In this document: positions 17,501 to 24,875 of the stretch, piece by piece
Position numbering within the stretch: the first letter of the stretch is position 1
Layout of the letters: every line of letters begins with the position of its first letter
DNA from: an uncultured Gemmatimonadota bacterium
Lineage (GTDB): Bacteria; Gemmatimonadota; Gemmatimonadetes; Gemmatimonadales; GWC2-71-9
Direction: 5' to 3'
Length of the DNA stretch: 64,000 bases
Assembly (NCBI GenBank): GCA_946887295.1
Contig: CAMPKP010000001.1
Location: 12,768 to 76,767 of the forward strand
Translations under genes and position numbers: made by a program
The notes under the pieces: model-generated
Database searches by the model: none
What the model was told of the DNA's origin: nothing
What the model saw: only the letters and a program-made list of their open reading frames with translations

Positions 17501-17570
17501 CGGCCGCCGTTCCCAGCACGGTGAGGAAGCGCCGGCGATCGACGGTCGGGGGCTGAAGGTCGTCAGACAT
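14565..17570 (-). CDS. actB: Alternative complex III subunit ActB (molybdopterin-like/Fe-S fusion)
   Basis: 1001 aa. A Tat signal (DRRRFLTVLGTAAGGG) precedes a large molybdopterin-oxidoreductase-like domain, which in ActB holds no cofactor. This N-terminal part retains a CTECPSGCG...KLCSRG pattern. The C-terminal ferredoxin-type domain has four Cys groups for Fe-S clusters: CTGCSACVTACYAEN, CQHCANAPCEPVCP, CVGTRYCANNCPY and CTFCIQ...CAQACPSDA. It relays electrons from ActC to the haems of ActA and ActE. The ATG at 17570 starts the Tat signal; the frame extends to 17600 without need. Confidence 0.95.
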   Translation of the reverse strand: MSDDLQPPTVDRRRFLTVLGTAAGGGAMALSGCSTDRVQKLVPYLVQSEDQVPGVATWYASTCTECPSGCGVHVRTREGRAVKLEGNPENPINQGKLCSRGQAALQGLYNPGRIKAPMARAANGGFVEITWDDAIARLAAKLGEAGSRVAVISGAPRGTFSDLLAEWTSALGGRLVRHESFDHEPVRAANRQVFGLDEMPAHDFGKAKYIISFGADFLESWGSPIENQRGFARSHGFADGDVAKFVYAAPRRDLTGLNADEWVPVKPGSEAALALAMANVLLAERGEDRAGLAAALGSYTPAMAAQETGLTAETIERLAREFAAARPSLAVAGGVSSQHAAATEVCAAVNVLNFVAGNIGQTVRFGAALPTADGHAELARLAQAMDGAEVAVALVHDANPAYTLPKSSGFAARFAKVGFKVSTSLYLDETAALCDLLLPQHHALERWDDARPRAGVYGLMQPVMEPVFNTLPAGEILLRVSRKAAGPLARFNAPSWDQHLKTRWQALAAELGEEDAATFWHSAVQHGGVYREAPPPQEVSLALADGQLSYTKPTFEGDGSFTFLTYPHPMLHDGRGANKPWLMENADPVTKITWHSWVELSPAAARSLDVRDGEIVELTSPYGTVEGPVYVYPGIHDAAVAIPLGFGHTAYGTFAQGRGVNALDLLGAPRGDFVPYLSTRVSVSKTGRHRKLASVAGVPRQLGRGIAEGISLEAAKKGLTVQQAYLEEGHGKHEINTPLELEAIRGWSAAQQRATEHGDYTRDLPQWGMAIDLAKCTGCSACVTACYAENNIPTVGESEVLRGREMTWLRIERYWEDAEEPGAPPAARFVPMLCQHCANAPCEPVCPVYAAYHTADGLNGQVYNRCVGTRYCANNCPYKVRYFNWYKYNEQAWPEPLHLQLNPDVTVRARGVMEKCTFCIQRIRDTQNHARLEDRPIRDGEFTTACAQACPSDAIVFGNVKDDTGRATRLKQDPRGYHVLEDLNVRPAITYLAKVLLPAEA

Positions 17571-17603
17571 TGCGGATTCCTGGATTCGTCGGTGCGTCAC
17601 GCG

Positions 17604-18191
17604 TCAGTAATGGCATACCGAGCAGTCCCGCGAGACCCCGCGCTCCAGGTGGCATGTGACGCAGAACCCCATGTTGTCCACCTGGTTGACCTTGAAGACC
17701 TGGGGCATGCGGCTCACGTCGCCGTGGCAGGTGGCGCAGGCGGTGGGGCCGAGGGCCTTGATGTGCCGCTGGTGCGGGAAGTGGGCGTGGCGAGGGAGGA
17801 AATGGACCCGGAGCCATTCCACCGGCTTCTTGTCGGTCCAGGCCTGGCGCAGCTTCCGGATCTCGGTCCGGCTGCCGCTGTCGCTGCCGGCAACCACGAG
17901 GTGGCATCCCATGCAGGTCTGCACGGTGGGAATCCCCGGCTCGGGGGAGACGTCCACCGAGTAATGGCAGTACTGGCACTGGATCTTGAACTGGCCGGCG
18001 TGGATGTCGTGCCGGAAGAAGATCGGCTGGCGTGGGCCCTTGAGCGACCCGGTGTCGCTGATGGCCGGGGCGGTGATCGAATCGGCGGGAGCCTGGGTCT
18101 GCTGAGCCTGCGGAGTCGGACTCGCGAACGCCAGAACAGCCGCGAGTCCGCCGGCCCCGACGCCGCCGAGCACGATTGCCAACGTTCGCAT
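17604..18191 (-). CDS. actA: Alternative complex III subunit ActA (pentahaem cytochrome c)
   Basis: 195 aa. An N-terminal membrane anchor (RTLAIVLGGVGAGGLAAVLA) is followed by five CxxCH sites: CQYCH, CMGCH, CATCH, CVTCH and CSVCH, matching the pentahaem ActA. It takes electrons from the Fe-S clusters of ActB. First gene of the act operon. The ATG at 18191 is preferred; a GTG at 18203 adds four residues. Confidence 0.94.
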   Translation of the reverse strand: MRTLAIVLGGVGAGGLAAVLAFASPTPQAQQTQAPADSITAPAISDTGSLKGPRQPIFFRHDIHAGQFKIQCQYCHYSVDVSPEPGIPTVQTCMGCHLVVAGSDSGSRTEIRKLRQAWTDKKPVEWLRVHFLPRHAHFPHQRHIKALGPTACATCHGDVSRMPQVFKVNQVDNMGFCVTCHLERGVSRDCSVCHY

Positions 18192-18295
18192 TATCGATCC
18201 CACGCTGAGTGAGAGACCCGCCGGAAGGCGATCGGCGCCGCCGTGCCGTCGTCGGGGGACTCGTATTGGCGCTCACCCGGTTCGCCGCGCGCCGA

Positions 18296-18323
18296 AACAT
18301 AGTCCAGCCATCGCGCCACACAA
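18296..18323 (-). promoter_or_regulatory. Putative act operon promoter
   Basis: On the minus strand, TTGTGT (18323-18318), 16-nt spacer, TATGTT (18301-18296). The actA ATG lies about 105 nt downstream. The interval 18192-18351 holds no gene. Confidence 0.4.
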
Positions 18324-18351
18324 CCCGATCCCGCGACGTAACCCGACCTCG

Positions 18352-18879
18352 TCATTCGGCTTCCGAGTCGCCGCGCGCCCTGGAGACGCCGCGGGGCCGG
18401 GAGCCGCGATGCGGGGCAGGCCGCTCGCCCAGCCACTCGCCCTTCCGGCGCGCGAAGGCCAGGAACCCGTCCACGATCCGCCGGTCGCCCAGCTCCAGCC
18501 AGCACCACCGCACCGGGCCGGTCCGCTGGGCCTCGGCCACCGCGCGCGCGAGGTCGGCCGGGAGCCGGGGAATGGCGCGCACCCGGCTCTCCTCCATGTC
18601 GCTGAGCGTGAACGTGGTCGAGATCCCCTTCCCCACCACGTGCAACCAGCAGAGCTTGCGGTTGCCCACACCGTACTCCCAGCTCCAGCGCCAGTTCGTC
18701 CCCATGTACCGCACGCTCTCCGCCACACCTTCGATGGCGAGGAGGCCGGATCGGACCGCCTCGAACCGCGCCGCGGCGGCGGCGGGAAGGTCGCGAAGCG
18801 GCGCGGTGGCCTCAGGCGGGGCCTCCGGGTCGGGATACCGGTTCGCCGACCAGTAGGCGCTCGAACGGCCCATGGTCAC
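18352..18879 (-). CDS. DUF3788-like protein
   Basis: 175 aa, function unknown. The central pattern (YMGTNWRWSWEYGVG, then a hydrophobic strand LCWLHVVGKGISTTFTL) resembles DUF3788 proteins, small cytoplasmic proteins with a Trp-rich core. The C-terminal 40 residues are basic and low-complexity. The GTG at 18879 forms a GTGA overlap with the methyltransferase stop; an ATG two codons later is an alternative. It ends the pilT-methyltransferase operon. Confidence 0.7.
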   Translation of the reverse strand: MTMGRSSAYWSANRYPDPEAPPEATAPLRDLPAAAAARFEAVRSGLLAIEGVAESVRYMGTNWRWSWEYGVGNRKLCWLHVVGKGISTTFTLSDMEESRVRAIPRLPADLARAVAEAQRTGPVRWCWLELGDRRIVDGFLAFARRKGEWLGERPAPHRGSRPRGVSRARGDSEAE

Positions 18880-19646
18880 GACGGGTCGGCCAGCGGCGGC
18901 TCGCTGATCGGCAGGCCGGCGCGAGTCAGATAGCGGACCACCTCGATGCCCATCGCGCGCACCAGCGATGCCTCCCGGCCGTCGAGGCCCGCGCGGTGCA
19001 TGATCTCGCGGAACGACCGCATGACGCTCTCCGAGCGCCGGGTCTTGAAGAACTCCACCGACCAGAGAGCGCGGTGCCAGTCGCCGAACAGCTCCTCGAG
19101 CTGGGCCGAGGTGGCCGGCGCGGTGCCCTTGCGGGGGGGCTTGAGCGGCACGGCGTCGCCGCCGCGGGCCATCCAGCTCTCGTATGCCATGATGGCGACC
19201 GCCTGGGCCAGATTGAGGGACGAGTTGCGCGGATCGGTCGGAATCGTCACCAGGACGTGACCCAGGTCGAGCTCGGCGTTGGTGAGGCCGCGGTCCTCCC
19301 GGCCCACCACGATGGCGACCGGCCCCGCGGACGACGCGGCCGTCAGCTCGGCCGCCGCCTCGCGGGGGCGGACGGTGCGCCGTTTCGCGGTGCGGCCCCG
19401 GGCGGTGAGGACCGCGACATGCACGCAGTCCGCCACCGCCGCCGCCAGCGAGTCCAGGATCTCGATCTTCGCGACGAATTCGGCGCTGTTGTGGGCGATG
19501 CCTTCGATCCGCCAGGGATCGAAGCTCTCCGGATTCACCAGCCGCATGCGCTCGATCCCGAAGTTTCTCGCGATCCGCACGGCGGCGGCGATGTTGACGA
19601 TGTCCTGCGGATTGACCAGGACCAGGAGAGGGGCCCCGGCCAGCAT
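18876..19646 (-). CDS. SPOUT-class RNA methyltransferase (TrmJ/TrmH family)
   Basis: 256 aa. SAM-dependent RNA 2'-O-methyltransferase with the trefoil-knot motifs PQDIVNIAAAVRIARNFGI (motif 1), VVGREDRGLTNAELDL (motif 2) and IPTDPRNSSLNLAQAVAI (motif 3). The length and C-terminal extension (FFKTRRSESVMRSFREIMHR) fit TrmJ-type tRNA methyltransferases better than rRNA-specific ones; the target nucleotide is not provable here. The ATG overlaps the pilT stop as ATGA. Confidence 0.88.
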   Translation of the reverse strand: MLAGAPLLVLVNPQDIVNIAAAVRIARNFGIERMRLVNPESFDPWRIEGIAHNSAEFVAKIEILDSLAAAVADCVHVAVLTARGRTAKRRTVRPREAAAELTAASSAGPVAIVVGREDRGLTNAELDLGHVLVTIPTDPRNSSLNLAQAVAIMAYESWMARGGDAVPLKPPRKGTAPATSAQLEELFGDWHRALWSVEFFKTRRSESVMRSFREIMHRAGLDGREASLVRAMGIEVVRYLTRAGLPISEPPLADPS

Positions 19647-21085
19647 CACGCCTCGCCGAGGAACGACGTGTCGTGCCGCTTGGCCTTCAGGGCCGCCGCG
19701 AAGCCGCCCTTCTCGACGGACTTCATGTAGGCCTCTTGGGGCTCCACCTGCTTGGTGTCCACCAGCTCGATCAGCGCGTCGTTGAGCGTGACCATGCCGA
19801 CCTTGCGATTGGTCTGCATGATGCTGGGAATCTGGAACGTCTTGCCCTCGCGGATCAGGTTGGAGACCGCCGGAATGGAGAGCAGGATCTCCCGCGCCGC
19901 CACTCGCCCGCCGCCGATCTTCTTGCAGAGCGTCTGGGCGATCACGCCGCGAAGCGACTCGGAGAGCATCACCCGCACCTGCGACTGCCGGTCGGCCGGG
20001 AACTGGTCGATGATCCGGTCCACCGTGGACGCCGCCGTCGTGGTGTGGAGGGTGCCGAAGACCAGATGCCCGGTCTCGGCCGTCTCGATCGCGATGGAGA
20101 CGGTCTCCAGGTCGCGCATCTCGCCGACCAGGATGATGTCCGGGTCTTCGCGCAGGGCGGCGCGGAGCGCGTTCTTGAAGGAGCGGGTGTGGAGGCCGAC
20201 CTGGCGCTGGGTCACCAGGCACTTCTTGCTCTGGTGGACGAACTCGATCGGATCCTCGATGGTGATGATGTGGTCGGTTCGAGTCCGATTGATGAGATCC
20301 ACCAGCGCCGCGAGCGTGGTGCTCTTCCCCGAGCCGGTGGGGCCGGTGACCACCACGAGACCCTTCGTCAGATAGCAGAGGTTCTGCACCTCGCGGCTGA
20401 GCCCCATCTCGTCGGCCGTCCGGACGCTCGTGGGGATCACCCGGAACACCGCGATCGGGCCGTGGCGGTCGCGTCCCGCATTGCAGCGGAAGCGGGCGAG
20501 ACCCTCGATCTCGTACGCCCAATCCGTGTCGCCGGACTCGCGGAACTCGGCCAGCTCCTTGGGCGACATCAGGCTCATCAGCAGCACGTCCAGCCGCTCG
20601 GCGGAGACCGGGGCGGTCGGCTCGCGCACCAGCTCGCCCTGGCGCCGGAGCATCGGCGGCTGCCCCGAGCGCAGGTGGAGGTCGGACGCCTGGGCCTCCA
20701 CCAGCAGCCGCAGCAGTGCCTCCATCTCCCCGCGCGCCTCGGCGAGGTCGGGCCCCTTGGCCGCCCCCGTGGCCCCCGCGGCCCCCGACCGTGCCGGACG
20801 CACGACCGCGCGCGAGCCTTCCGCTCCCGGGGTGACCTCGACGTGCACTTCGCCGCTCGGTGAGTGGTAGCCGAACGTCACGTGGCCGCCGCCGCCCACC
20901 CGCGCCGCATCGGGGCCGGCGACCTCGCGGACGAGGCCCACGATCTGCCCATCGCTGAGCGGCTCGCGGGTGAGCGCCCGGGTGCCTCCGTTGCTCACCA
21001 GGGCGGCGGGATGGCCCACCACCAGATGGAGGGCGTCGGCGCGCTGCTCGTGCATGACCTGGATGAGGCGATCTAGTCGGGCCAC
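19646..21085 (-). CDS. pilT: PilT-type retraction ATPase with duplicated N-terminal domain
   Basis: 479 aa, about 120 more than usual PilT. The C-terminal ATPase has Walker A GPTGSGKST, the Asp-box region EDPIEFVHQ, GEMRDLET and the His box HLVFGTLHTTTA. Before it lie two related PAS-like N-terminal domains: residues about 1-95 (DALHLVVGHPAAL...GTRALTREPLS) and 125-230 (SDLHLRSGQPPML...GELVREPTAPVS). The second is the normal PilT N-domain; the first is an extra degenerate copy. PilT powers type IV pilus retraction. Start: GTG at 21085, 7 nt after the previous stop; the frame continues upstream without similarity. Confidence 0.88.
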   Translation of the reverse strand: MARLDRLIQVMHEQRADALHLVVGHPAALVSNGGTRALTREPLSDGQIVGLVREVAGPDAARVGGGGHVTFGYHSPSGEVHVEVTPGAEGSRAVVRPARSGAAGATGAAKGPDLAEARGEMEALLRLLVEAQASDLHLRSGQPPMLRRQGELVREPTAPVSAERLDVLLMSLMSPKELAEFRESGDTDWAYEIEGLARFRCNAGRDRHGPIAVFRVIPTSVRTADEMGLSREVQNLCYLTKGLVVVTGPTGSGKSTTLAALVDLINRTRTDHIITIEDPIEFVHQSKKCLVTQRQVGLHTRSFKNALRAALREDPDIILVGEMRDLETVSIAIETAETGHLVFGTLHTTTAASTVDRIIDQFPADRQSQVRVMLSESLRGVIAQTLCKKIGGGRVAAREILLSIPAVSNLIREGKTFQIPSIMQTNRKVGMVTLNDALIELVDTKQVEPQEAYMKSVEKGGFAAALKAKRHDTSFLGEA

Positions 21086-21092
21086 GAAGATC

Positions 21093-21560
21093 TCAGTCGA
21101 GGGGTCGGATGAGGCGAACGTGCAGCTTGTTGATGTAGCGGGTGTGGCCGTCGGTCCAGAGCGCGAAGAACCCGCCGGGACCGTTGATGTAATCCAGGGT
21201 TCGCCGCCGGCCCGGCGGCAGCTCCAGAGTCGCATGCCCCCGGTACTCGGTCCCTCCGGGGAGGACCACCTCCAGCTCCACCTGCTTGGCTGCGGTGACG
21301 CGGTCGGGATCAGGCGGCGGCACGTCCTCCGGGCAGGTGATCTCCAGCACCTGGGCCTTGGGCACCAGCGCGACACCCCCCTCGGGGAGGGTGAGGGCGA
21401 AGAACGCGTCGGGCCGGTTGAGCATCTCGAGGGGAGTCTCGGATCCCCCGGGCTGCGGGTAGGCCGGCCGGGTGAGGAGATGGAGGTCGCCGTCGAGCAC
21501 GATGCCTTCGGCCAGCGCGACCCGCGCGGCCAGCCGGTTGGTCGATCCCCAGTCGCTCAT
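21093..21560 (-). CDS. Unknown protein made of two tandem repeats
   Basis: 155 aa, family not recognised for certain; the repeat unit resembles the small DUF6812-type domain. Repeat 1 (about 10-80) and repeat 2 (about 93-155) share a leading strand, then PLEMLNRPDAFFAL / TLDYINGPGGFFAL, then a Gly-containing strand and K-x2-V-x2-I. No signal peptide or membrane span. It is immediately upstream of pilT (7 nt), so a pilus- or motility-linked regulatory role is possible. The ATG at 21560 is chosen; the upstream extension in frame is unlike the repeats. Confidence 0.75.
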   Translation of the reverse strand: MSDWGSTNRLAARVALAEGIVLDGDLHLLTRPAYPQPGGSETPLEMLNRPDAFFALTLPEGGVALVPKAQVLEITCPEDVPPPDPDRVTAAKQVELEVVLPGGTEYRGHATLELPPGRRRTLDYINGPGGFFALWTDGHTRYINKLHVRLIRPLD

Positions 21561-21621
21561 CGTCTTTTCCGGAGCATAGGGGCGGAAAGTGAATGAACGA
21601 GGGAAGCGCGGCAAGTGGCGG

Positions 21622-22518
21622 TCAGCCCCGAATCTCGACACCGGCCCGCGATTCGGTCAGGCGGATCGCCTCGAGATAGTCGGCCGACTCGCCCAGCGCG
21701 GCCCGGGCCTGCCCCAGGAGCTCGCCGGCCAGGTCCAGGACCGGCCCCTCGACGCCGGTCTCGCGCAGCAGCTCGCGGGCGATCCCCACGTCCTTCTCGA
21801 GAAGGGCGAGCCGGAACGTGCGGGGCCAGGTGCCGGTGAGCACCCGCTCCGGTACCAGCGTCTCGCTGACGAACGACCGGCCGCTGGAGACGTTGAGCAC
21901 GTCGAGCGCGGTCCGGGCCGGGACGCCGGCTTTGACCAGCGACGCCAGCCCCTCGCCGACCGCGAGGATGTTCACCGCGAGCAGAGCGTTGTTCACCGCC
22001 TTGACGGCGTCCCCGGCACCGACGGCCCCGACGTGCACGATCCGGCTTCCCATGGCCCCGAGCACCGGGCGGGCCCGCTCGAAGGTGTCCTGGTCGGCTC
22101 CGACCATGATCGTGAGGGTGCCGGCCTCGGCGCCGTTGGTACCGCCGCTCACCGGCGCGTCGGCAAAGGCGACGCCGCGCTCCGCGAGGCGGGCGGCGAT
22201 CCGGCGTGAGGTGGCCGGATCTCCCGAGGTGCAGTCGAGCAGGAGGGCGCCGCGCGAGAGCCCCGCCAGAAGCCCGTCCGGGCCGTCGAGGATCGCCTCC
22301 ACCTCCCGCGAGCTCGGCAGACAGGTGACGAGGACCCGCGCTCCCCGGGCAGCTTCGGCCGGAGTGGCCGCGGGGCGCGCGCCGTGGCCTCGGGCGAACT
22401 CCTCGGCTCGGGGGCGGCTGCGGTTCCACACCGTGAGGGGACCGCGGCGAGCCAGGCGCGCGGCCATGGGGGCCCCCATGGCGCCGAGCCCGAGGAAGGC
22501 GGCCGGCTGGTCGCTCAC
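21622..22518 (-). CDS. NAD(P)-dependent beta-hydroxyacid dehydrogenase
   Basis: 298 aa, 3-hydroxyisobutyrate dehydrogenase/6-phosphogluconate dehydrogenase superfamily. It has the N-terminal GLGAMGAPMA dinucleotide motif, DAPVSGGTNGAEAGTL (substrate-binding signature), and the catalytic Lys in GAGDAVKAVNNALL. Substrates of this family include 3-hydroxyisobutyrate, tartronate semialdehyde and succinic semialdehyde; the sequence does not decide between them. GTG start overlaps the ferritin stop as GTGA. Confidence 0.88.
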   Translation of the reverse strand: MSDQPAAFLGLGAMGAPMAARLARRGPLTVWNRSRPRAEEFARGHGARPAATPAEAARGARVLVTCLPSSREVEAILDGPDGLLAGLSRGALLLDCTSGDPATSRRIAARLAERGVAFADAPVSGGTNGAEAGTLTIMVGADQDTFERARPVLGAMGSRIVHVGAVGAGDAVKAVNNALLAVNILAVGEGLASLVKAGVPARTALDVLNVSSGRSFVSETLVPERVLTGTWPRTFRLALLEKDVGIARELLRETGVEGPVLDLAGELLGQARAALGESADYLEAIRLTESRAGVEIRG

Positions 22519-23036
22519 GCCGGGTCCGCCGAGACCTCGACTCCCCCGCTCTTCCGCTGGCCCAGCTCGCGGTCCAGCATCAGAAGCCCCGGCCGGTCCT
22601 CGCCCACCATGCGGAACTGCTCGGCCAGAAGCCCGCTGGTCTTCTCCTCCTCCACCTGTTCCTTCACGAACCAGTCGAGAAACACCGTGCTGGCGAAGTC
22701 CCGCTCGTCCACCGCGAGCCCGTAGACCTTGTTGATGCTGGCGGTGACCTGCTGCTCGTGCTTGTGGGCCTGCTCGAAGACGTCGCGCGGCGAGGCGAAA
22801 TCGGCCGGCGGCCCGGCCAGATCCTTCAACTCCACTTTGCCCCCCCGGTCCAGCACGTGATCGAAGATCTTCATCCCGTGCTTGGTCTCTTCCTGGGCCT
22901 GCGCCCGCATCCACCGGGCGAGGCCGGGCAGATTCGCCCGATCGCAGTACGCCGACATTGAGAGGTACAGGTAGGAGGAGTAGAATTCGTGCTTCATCTG
23001 CTCGTTCAGAGCATCCTGCATCGTCTTGCTCATCAT
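22515..23036 (-). CDS. Ferritin
   Basis: 173 aa non-haem ferritin. Ferroxidase residues are visible as Glu17 (KHEFYSSY), Glu50 and His53 (EETKH), with a later Gln/Glu in the FVKEQVEEE region. It stores iron as a 24-mer and limits Fenton chemistry. The first of two consecutive ATGs (23036) has GGAG 9 nt upstream. It is divergent from dinB with only 38 bp between start codons. Confidence 0.94.
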   Translation of the reverse strand: MMSKTMQDALNEQMKHEFYSSYLYLSMSAYCDRANLPGLARWMRAQAQEETKHGMKIFDHVLDRGGKVELKDLAGPPADFASPRDVFEQAHKHEQQVTASINKVYGLAVDERDFASTVFLDWFVKEQVEEEKTSGLLAEQFRMVGEDRPGLLMLDRELGQRKSGGVEVSADPA

Positions 23037-23074
23037 CGACTGGAGCTCCGGTCCGTGGGTGCGTCGAAGATAGC

Positions 23075-24265
23075 ATGAGCGCACGCATTCTCCACGTCGA
23101 TCTCGACGCGTTTTTCGTCGAGGTCTGCCGGCAGCGACACCCCGAGCTCCGCGCCGTCGAGCTGCTCGTGGTGGGCGGGCGTCGCGACCAGCGCGGCGTG
23201 GTCCAGTCGGCGTCCTACGCCGCCCGCCGCTACGGCATCCACGCGGGCATGCCGATCGCCCAGGCGGTCCGGCTCTGTCCCGCGGCCACCTTCTTCCAGG
23301 GCTCGTTCGTCCACTACCGGGATGCGTCGCGGGCGGTGCGGTCGGTGCTCCAGCGCTTCTCGCCCACCGTCGTCATGGCGTCGCTCGACGAGGCCTATCT
23401 CGATTTCGGCGGCACCGACCGGCTCTTTCCGGTCTCGCTCCTGCCCATGGCGGAGCAGATCCGCGACGAGGTGCGGGCCGAGACCGGCCTGGACTGCAGC
23501 ATCGGCATCGGGCCGAACCGCATGATCGCCAAGCTCGCCTCCGACCGCGCGAAGCCGCGCGGGCTCATGGAGGTGAGGGCCGGCTGGGAGGAGGGATTCC
23601 TGGCCGGCCTCCCCTTGTCCGCGCTTCCCGGGGTCGGACCCAAGACGGCCGCGCGCTGGACCGAGCTGGGGCTGGTGGACGTCCATCAGGTGCAGGCCAT
23701 GGATGAGGCCGGCCTGGCGCGGCTGGTGGGTGGGGACGCGCGCGGGCTCAAGCGGCGCGCGCACGGCCACGGCGGCGCCACGCTCCGCGCCGAGCGGCTG
23801 CCACGGTCGGTGAGCCGCGAGACCACCCTCTCACGCGATCTCCGGGACCCGGAAGAGCTGGAAGCCATTCTGGCGCTCCTCACCGCGCGGGTGGCCGGGC
23901 AGCTCCGCGAGGAACAGCTGGTCGGGCGCACCGTGACGCTCAAGCTGCGGCACGACGACTTCCGCACCGTCACCCGCCGCCGCACCCTCGAGACCGCGAC
24001 CGATCTCGACGCGGAGCTCTACGATGCGGCGCGGACGCTCTTCCGCGAGGCGTTCGAGGACGTACGCGGCCGTGACCGCGGGGTCCGGTTGATCGGCGTG
24101 GCCGCCACCAATCTCGGCGTCGCGGCGGAGGCCGACCTCTTCGAGCCGCCGGAGCGCCAGCGGCTCAAGGACCTCTCGGTGGCGGTGGACAAGGTGCGGG
24201 GGAAGTACGGCTTCGGCGCGGTGACGCCGGGGTCGGTGCTGCGAGCCCGGAAGCGCGACCGATGA
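23075..24265 (+). CDS. dinB: DNA polymerase IV (Y-family translesion polymerase)
   Basis: 396 aa. The catalytic carboxylates sit in HVDLDAFFVEV and SLDEAYLDF; SIGIGPNRMIAKLASDRAKPRG is the fingers/thumb signature, followed by a helix-hairpin-helix (ALPGVGPKTAARW) and the little-finger domain. It copies past damaged bases at low fidelity. The steric-gate position is FF in DAFFVEV, as normal. Transcribed away from ferritin; no LexA-like palindrome was noticed in the 38-bp gap. Confidence 0.95.
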   Translation: MSARILHVDLDAFFVEVCRQRHPELRAVELLVVGGRRDQRGVVQSASYAARRYGIHAGMPIAQAVRLCPAATFFQGSFVHYRDASRAVRSVLQRFSPTVVMASLDEAYLDFGGTDRLFPVSLLPMAEQIRDEVRAETGLDCSIGIGPNRMIAKLASDRAKPRGLMEVRAGWEEGFLAGLPLSALPGVGPKTAARWTELGLVDVHQVQAMDEAGLARLVGGDARGLKRRAHGHGGATLRAERLPRSVSRETTLSRDLRDPEELEAILALLTARVAGQLREEQLVGRTVTLKLRHDDFRTVTRRRTLETATDLDAELYDAARTLFREAFEDVRGRDRGVRLIGVAATNLGVAAEADLFEPPERQRLKDLSVAVDKVRGKYGFGAVTPGSVLRARKRDR

Positions 24266-24272
24266 GGACCGG

Positions 24273-24872
24273 TCAGCGCGGCCGGAGATCCTTGTCCTCG
24301 AACCGGAGTCCCACCGTGCCGTCCCGGCTCTTCACCTGCGGACCGAGGTCGCGAAAGGCGGCCTCGCGTCCGGAGGGCGAGCGTGCCCGCACCGTGCTGT
24401 TCTGGTAGAGCCGGTAGTAGCCCAGGAAGACACGGTTGGCGCCGGGGCGGACGGCGCACTCGCAGTCGCGGGCGCCCGAGAGCCCGGCGTTCACGGTCAC
24501 CCGCAGCAGATCGCCGCTGGCATTGGTGACGAGCGGCGCGAAGTAGTCGGCGTCCCCCTGGCGGACCCAGGCGCTGTCGGCCATCGTGCCGCGGCCGCGT
24601 GGCACGATGGCTCCCCGGATCTCCTCGCCCATCGGCCGGCGGTCGGCCGAGAGCGGCCGTACCAGCTCCCACTCGGCTACCGAGGCACTTCGGGGCACCG
24701 CCAGCTCCACCGACTCTCCGGGCGGCACGGTGCGGGCCGGCTGGCCGGCGAGGACCAGCCTCACGGGAGCGGCGAGTCGGTTGGTGAAGCGCAGGCGGGG
24801 ACGGTCCAGCATCGTGCACGCCGACGCGGCGGCGAGCGCGAGGAGCAGCGCGGCGACCGGCGCCGGGCGCAC
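24273..24872 (-). CDS. Lipoprotein homologous to the kinase sensor domain
   Basis: 199 aa. Signal MRPAPVAALLLALAAASAC with lipobox ASAC. The mature part repeats the C-terminal domain of the adjacent kinase: both have a FTNRL / VENRL strand, a VPP..S strand, EWELVRP / HWAMVQP, a charged GA-I-V segment, an APLVTNASG / APMVVNRSG motif, DCECAV / DCECRI and LGYYRLY / LGYYPYT. So the same fold exists once attached to the kinase and once free on a membrane lipid anchor. GTG start 3 nt after the kinase stop. Function unknown; a ligand competitor or co-receptor is a guess. Confidence 0.8.
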   Translation of the reverse strand: MRPAPVAALLLALAAASACTMLDRPRLRFTNRLAAPVRLVLAGQPARTVPPGESVELAVPRSASVAEWELVRPLSADRRPMGEEIRGAIVPRGRGTMADSAWVRQGDADYFAPLVTNASGDLLRVTVNAGLSGARDCECAVRPGANRVFLGYYRLYQNSTVRARSPSGREAAFRDLGPQVKSRDGTVGLRFEDKDLRPR

Positions 24873-24875
24873 CGC

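Noticed and set aside
13197..18212. 1671-codon open frame on the plus strand opposite actABC
   Set aside because: Same artefact: a mirror of the act genes with low-complexity composition.
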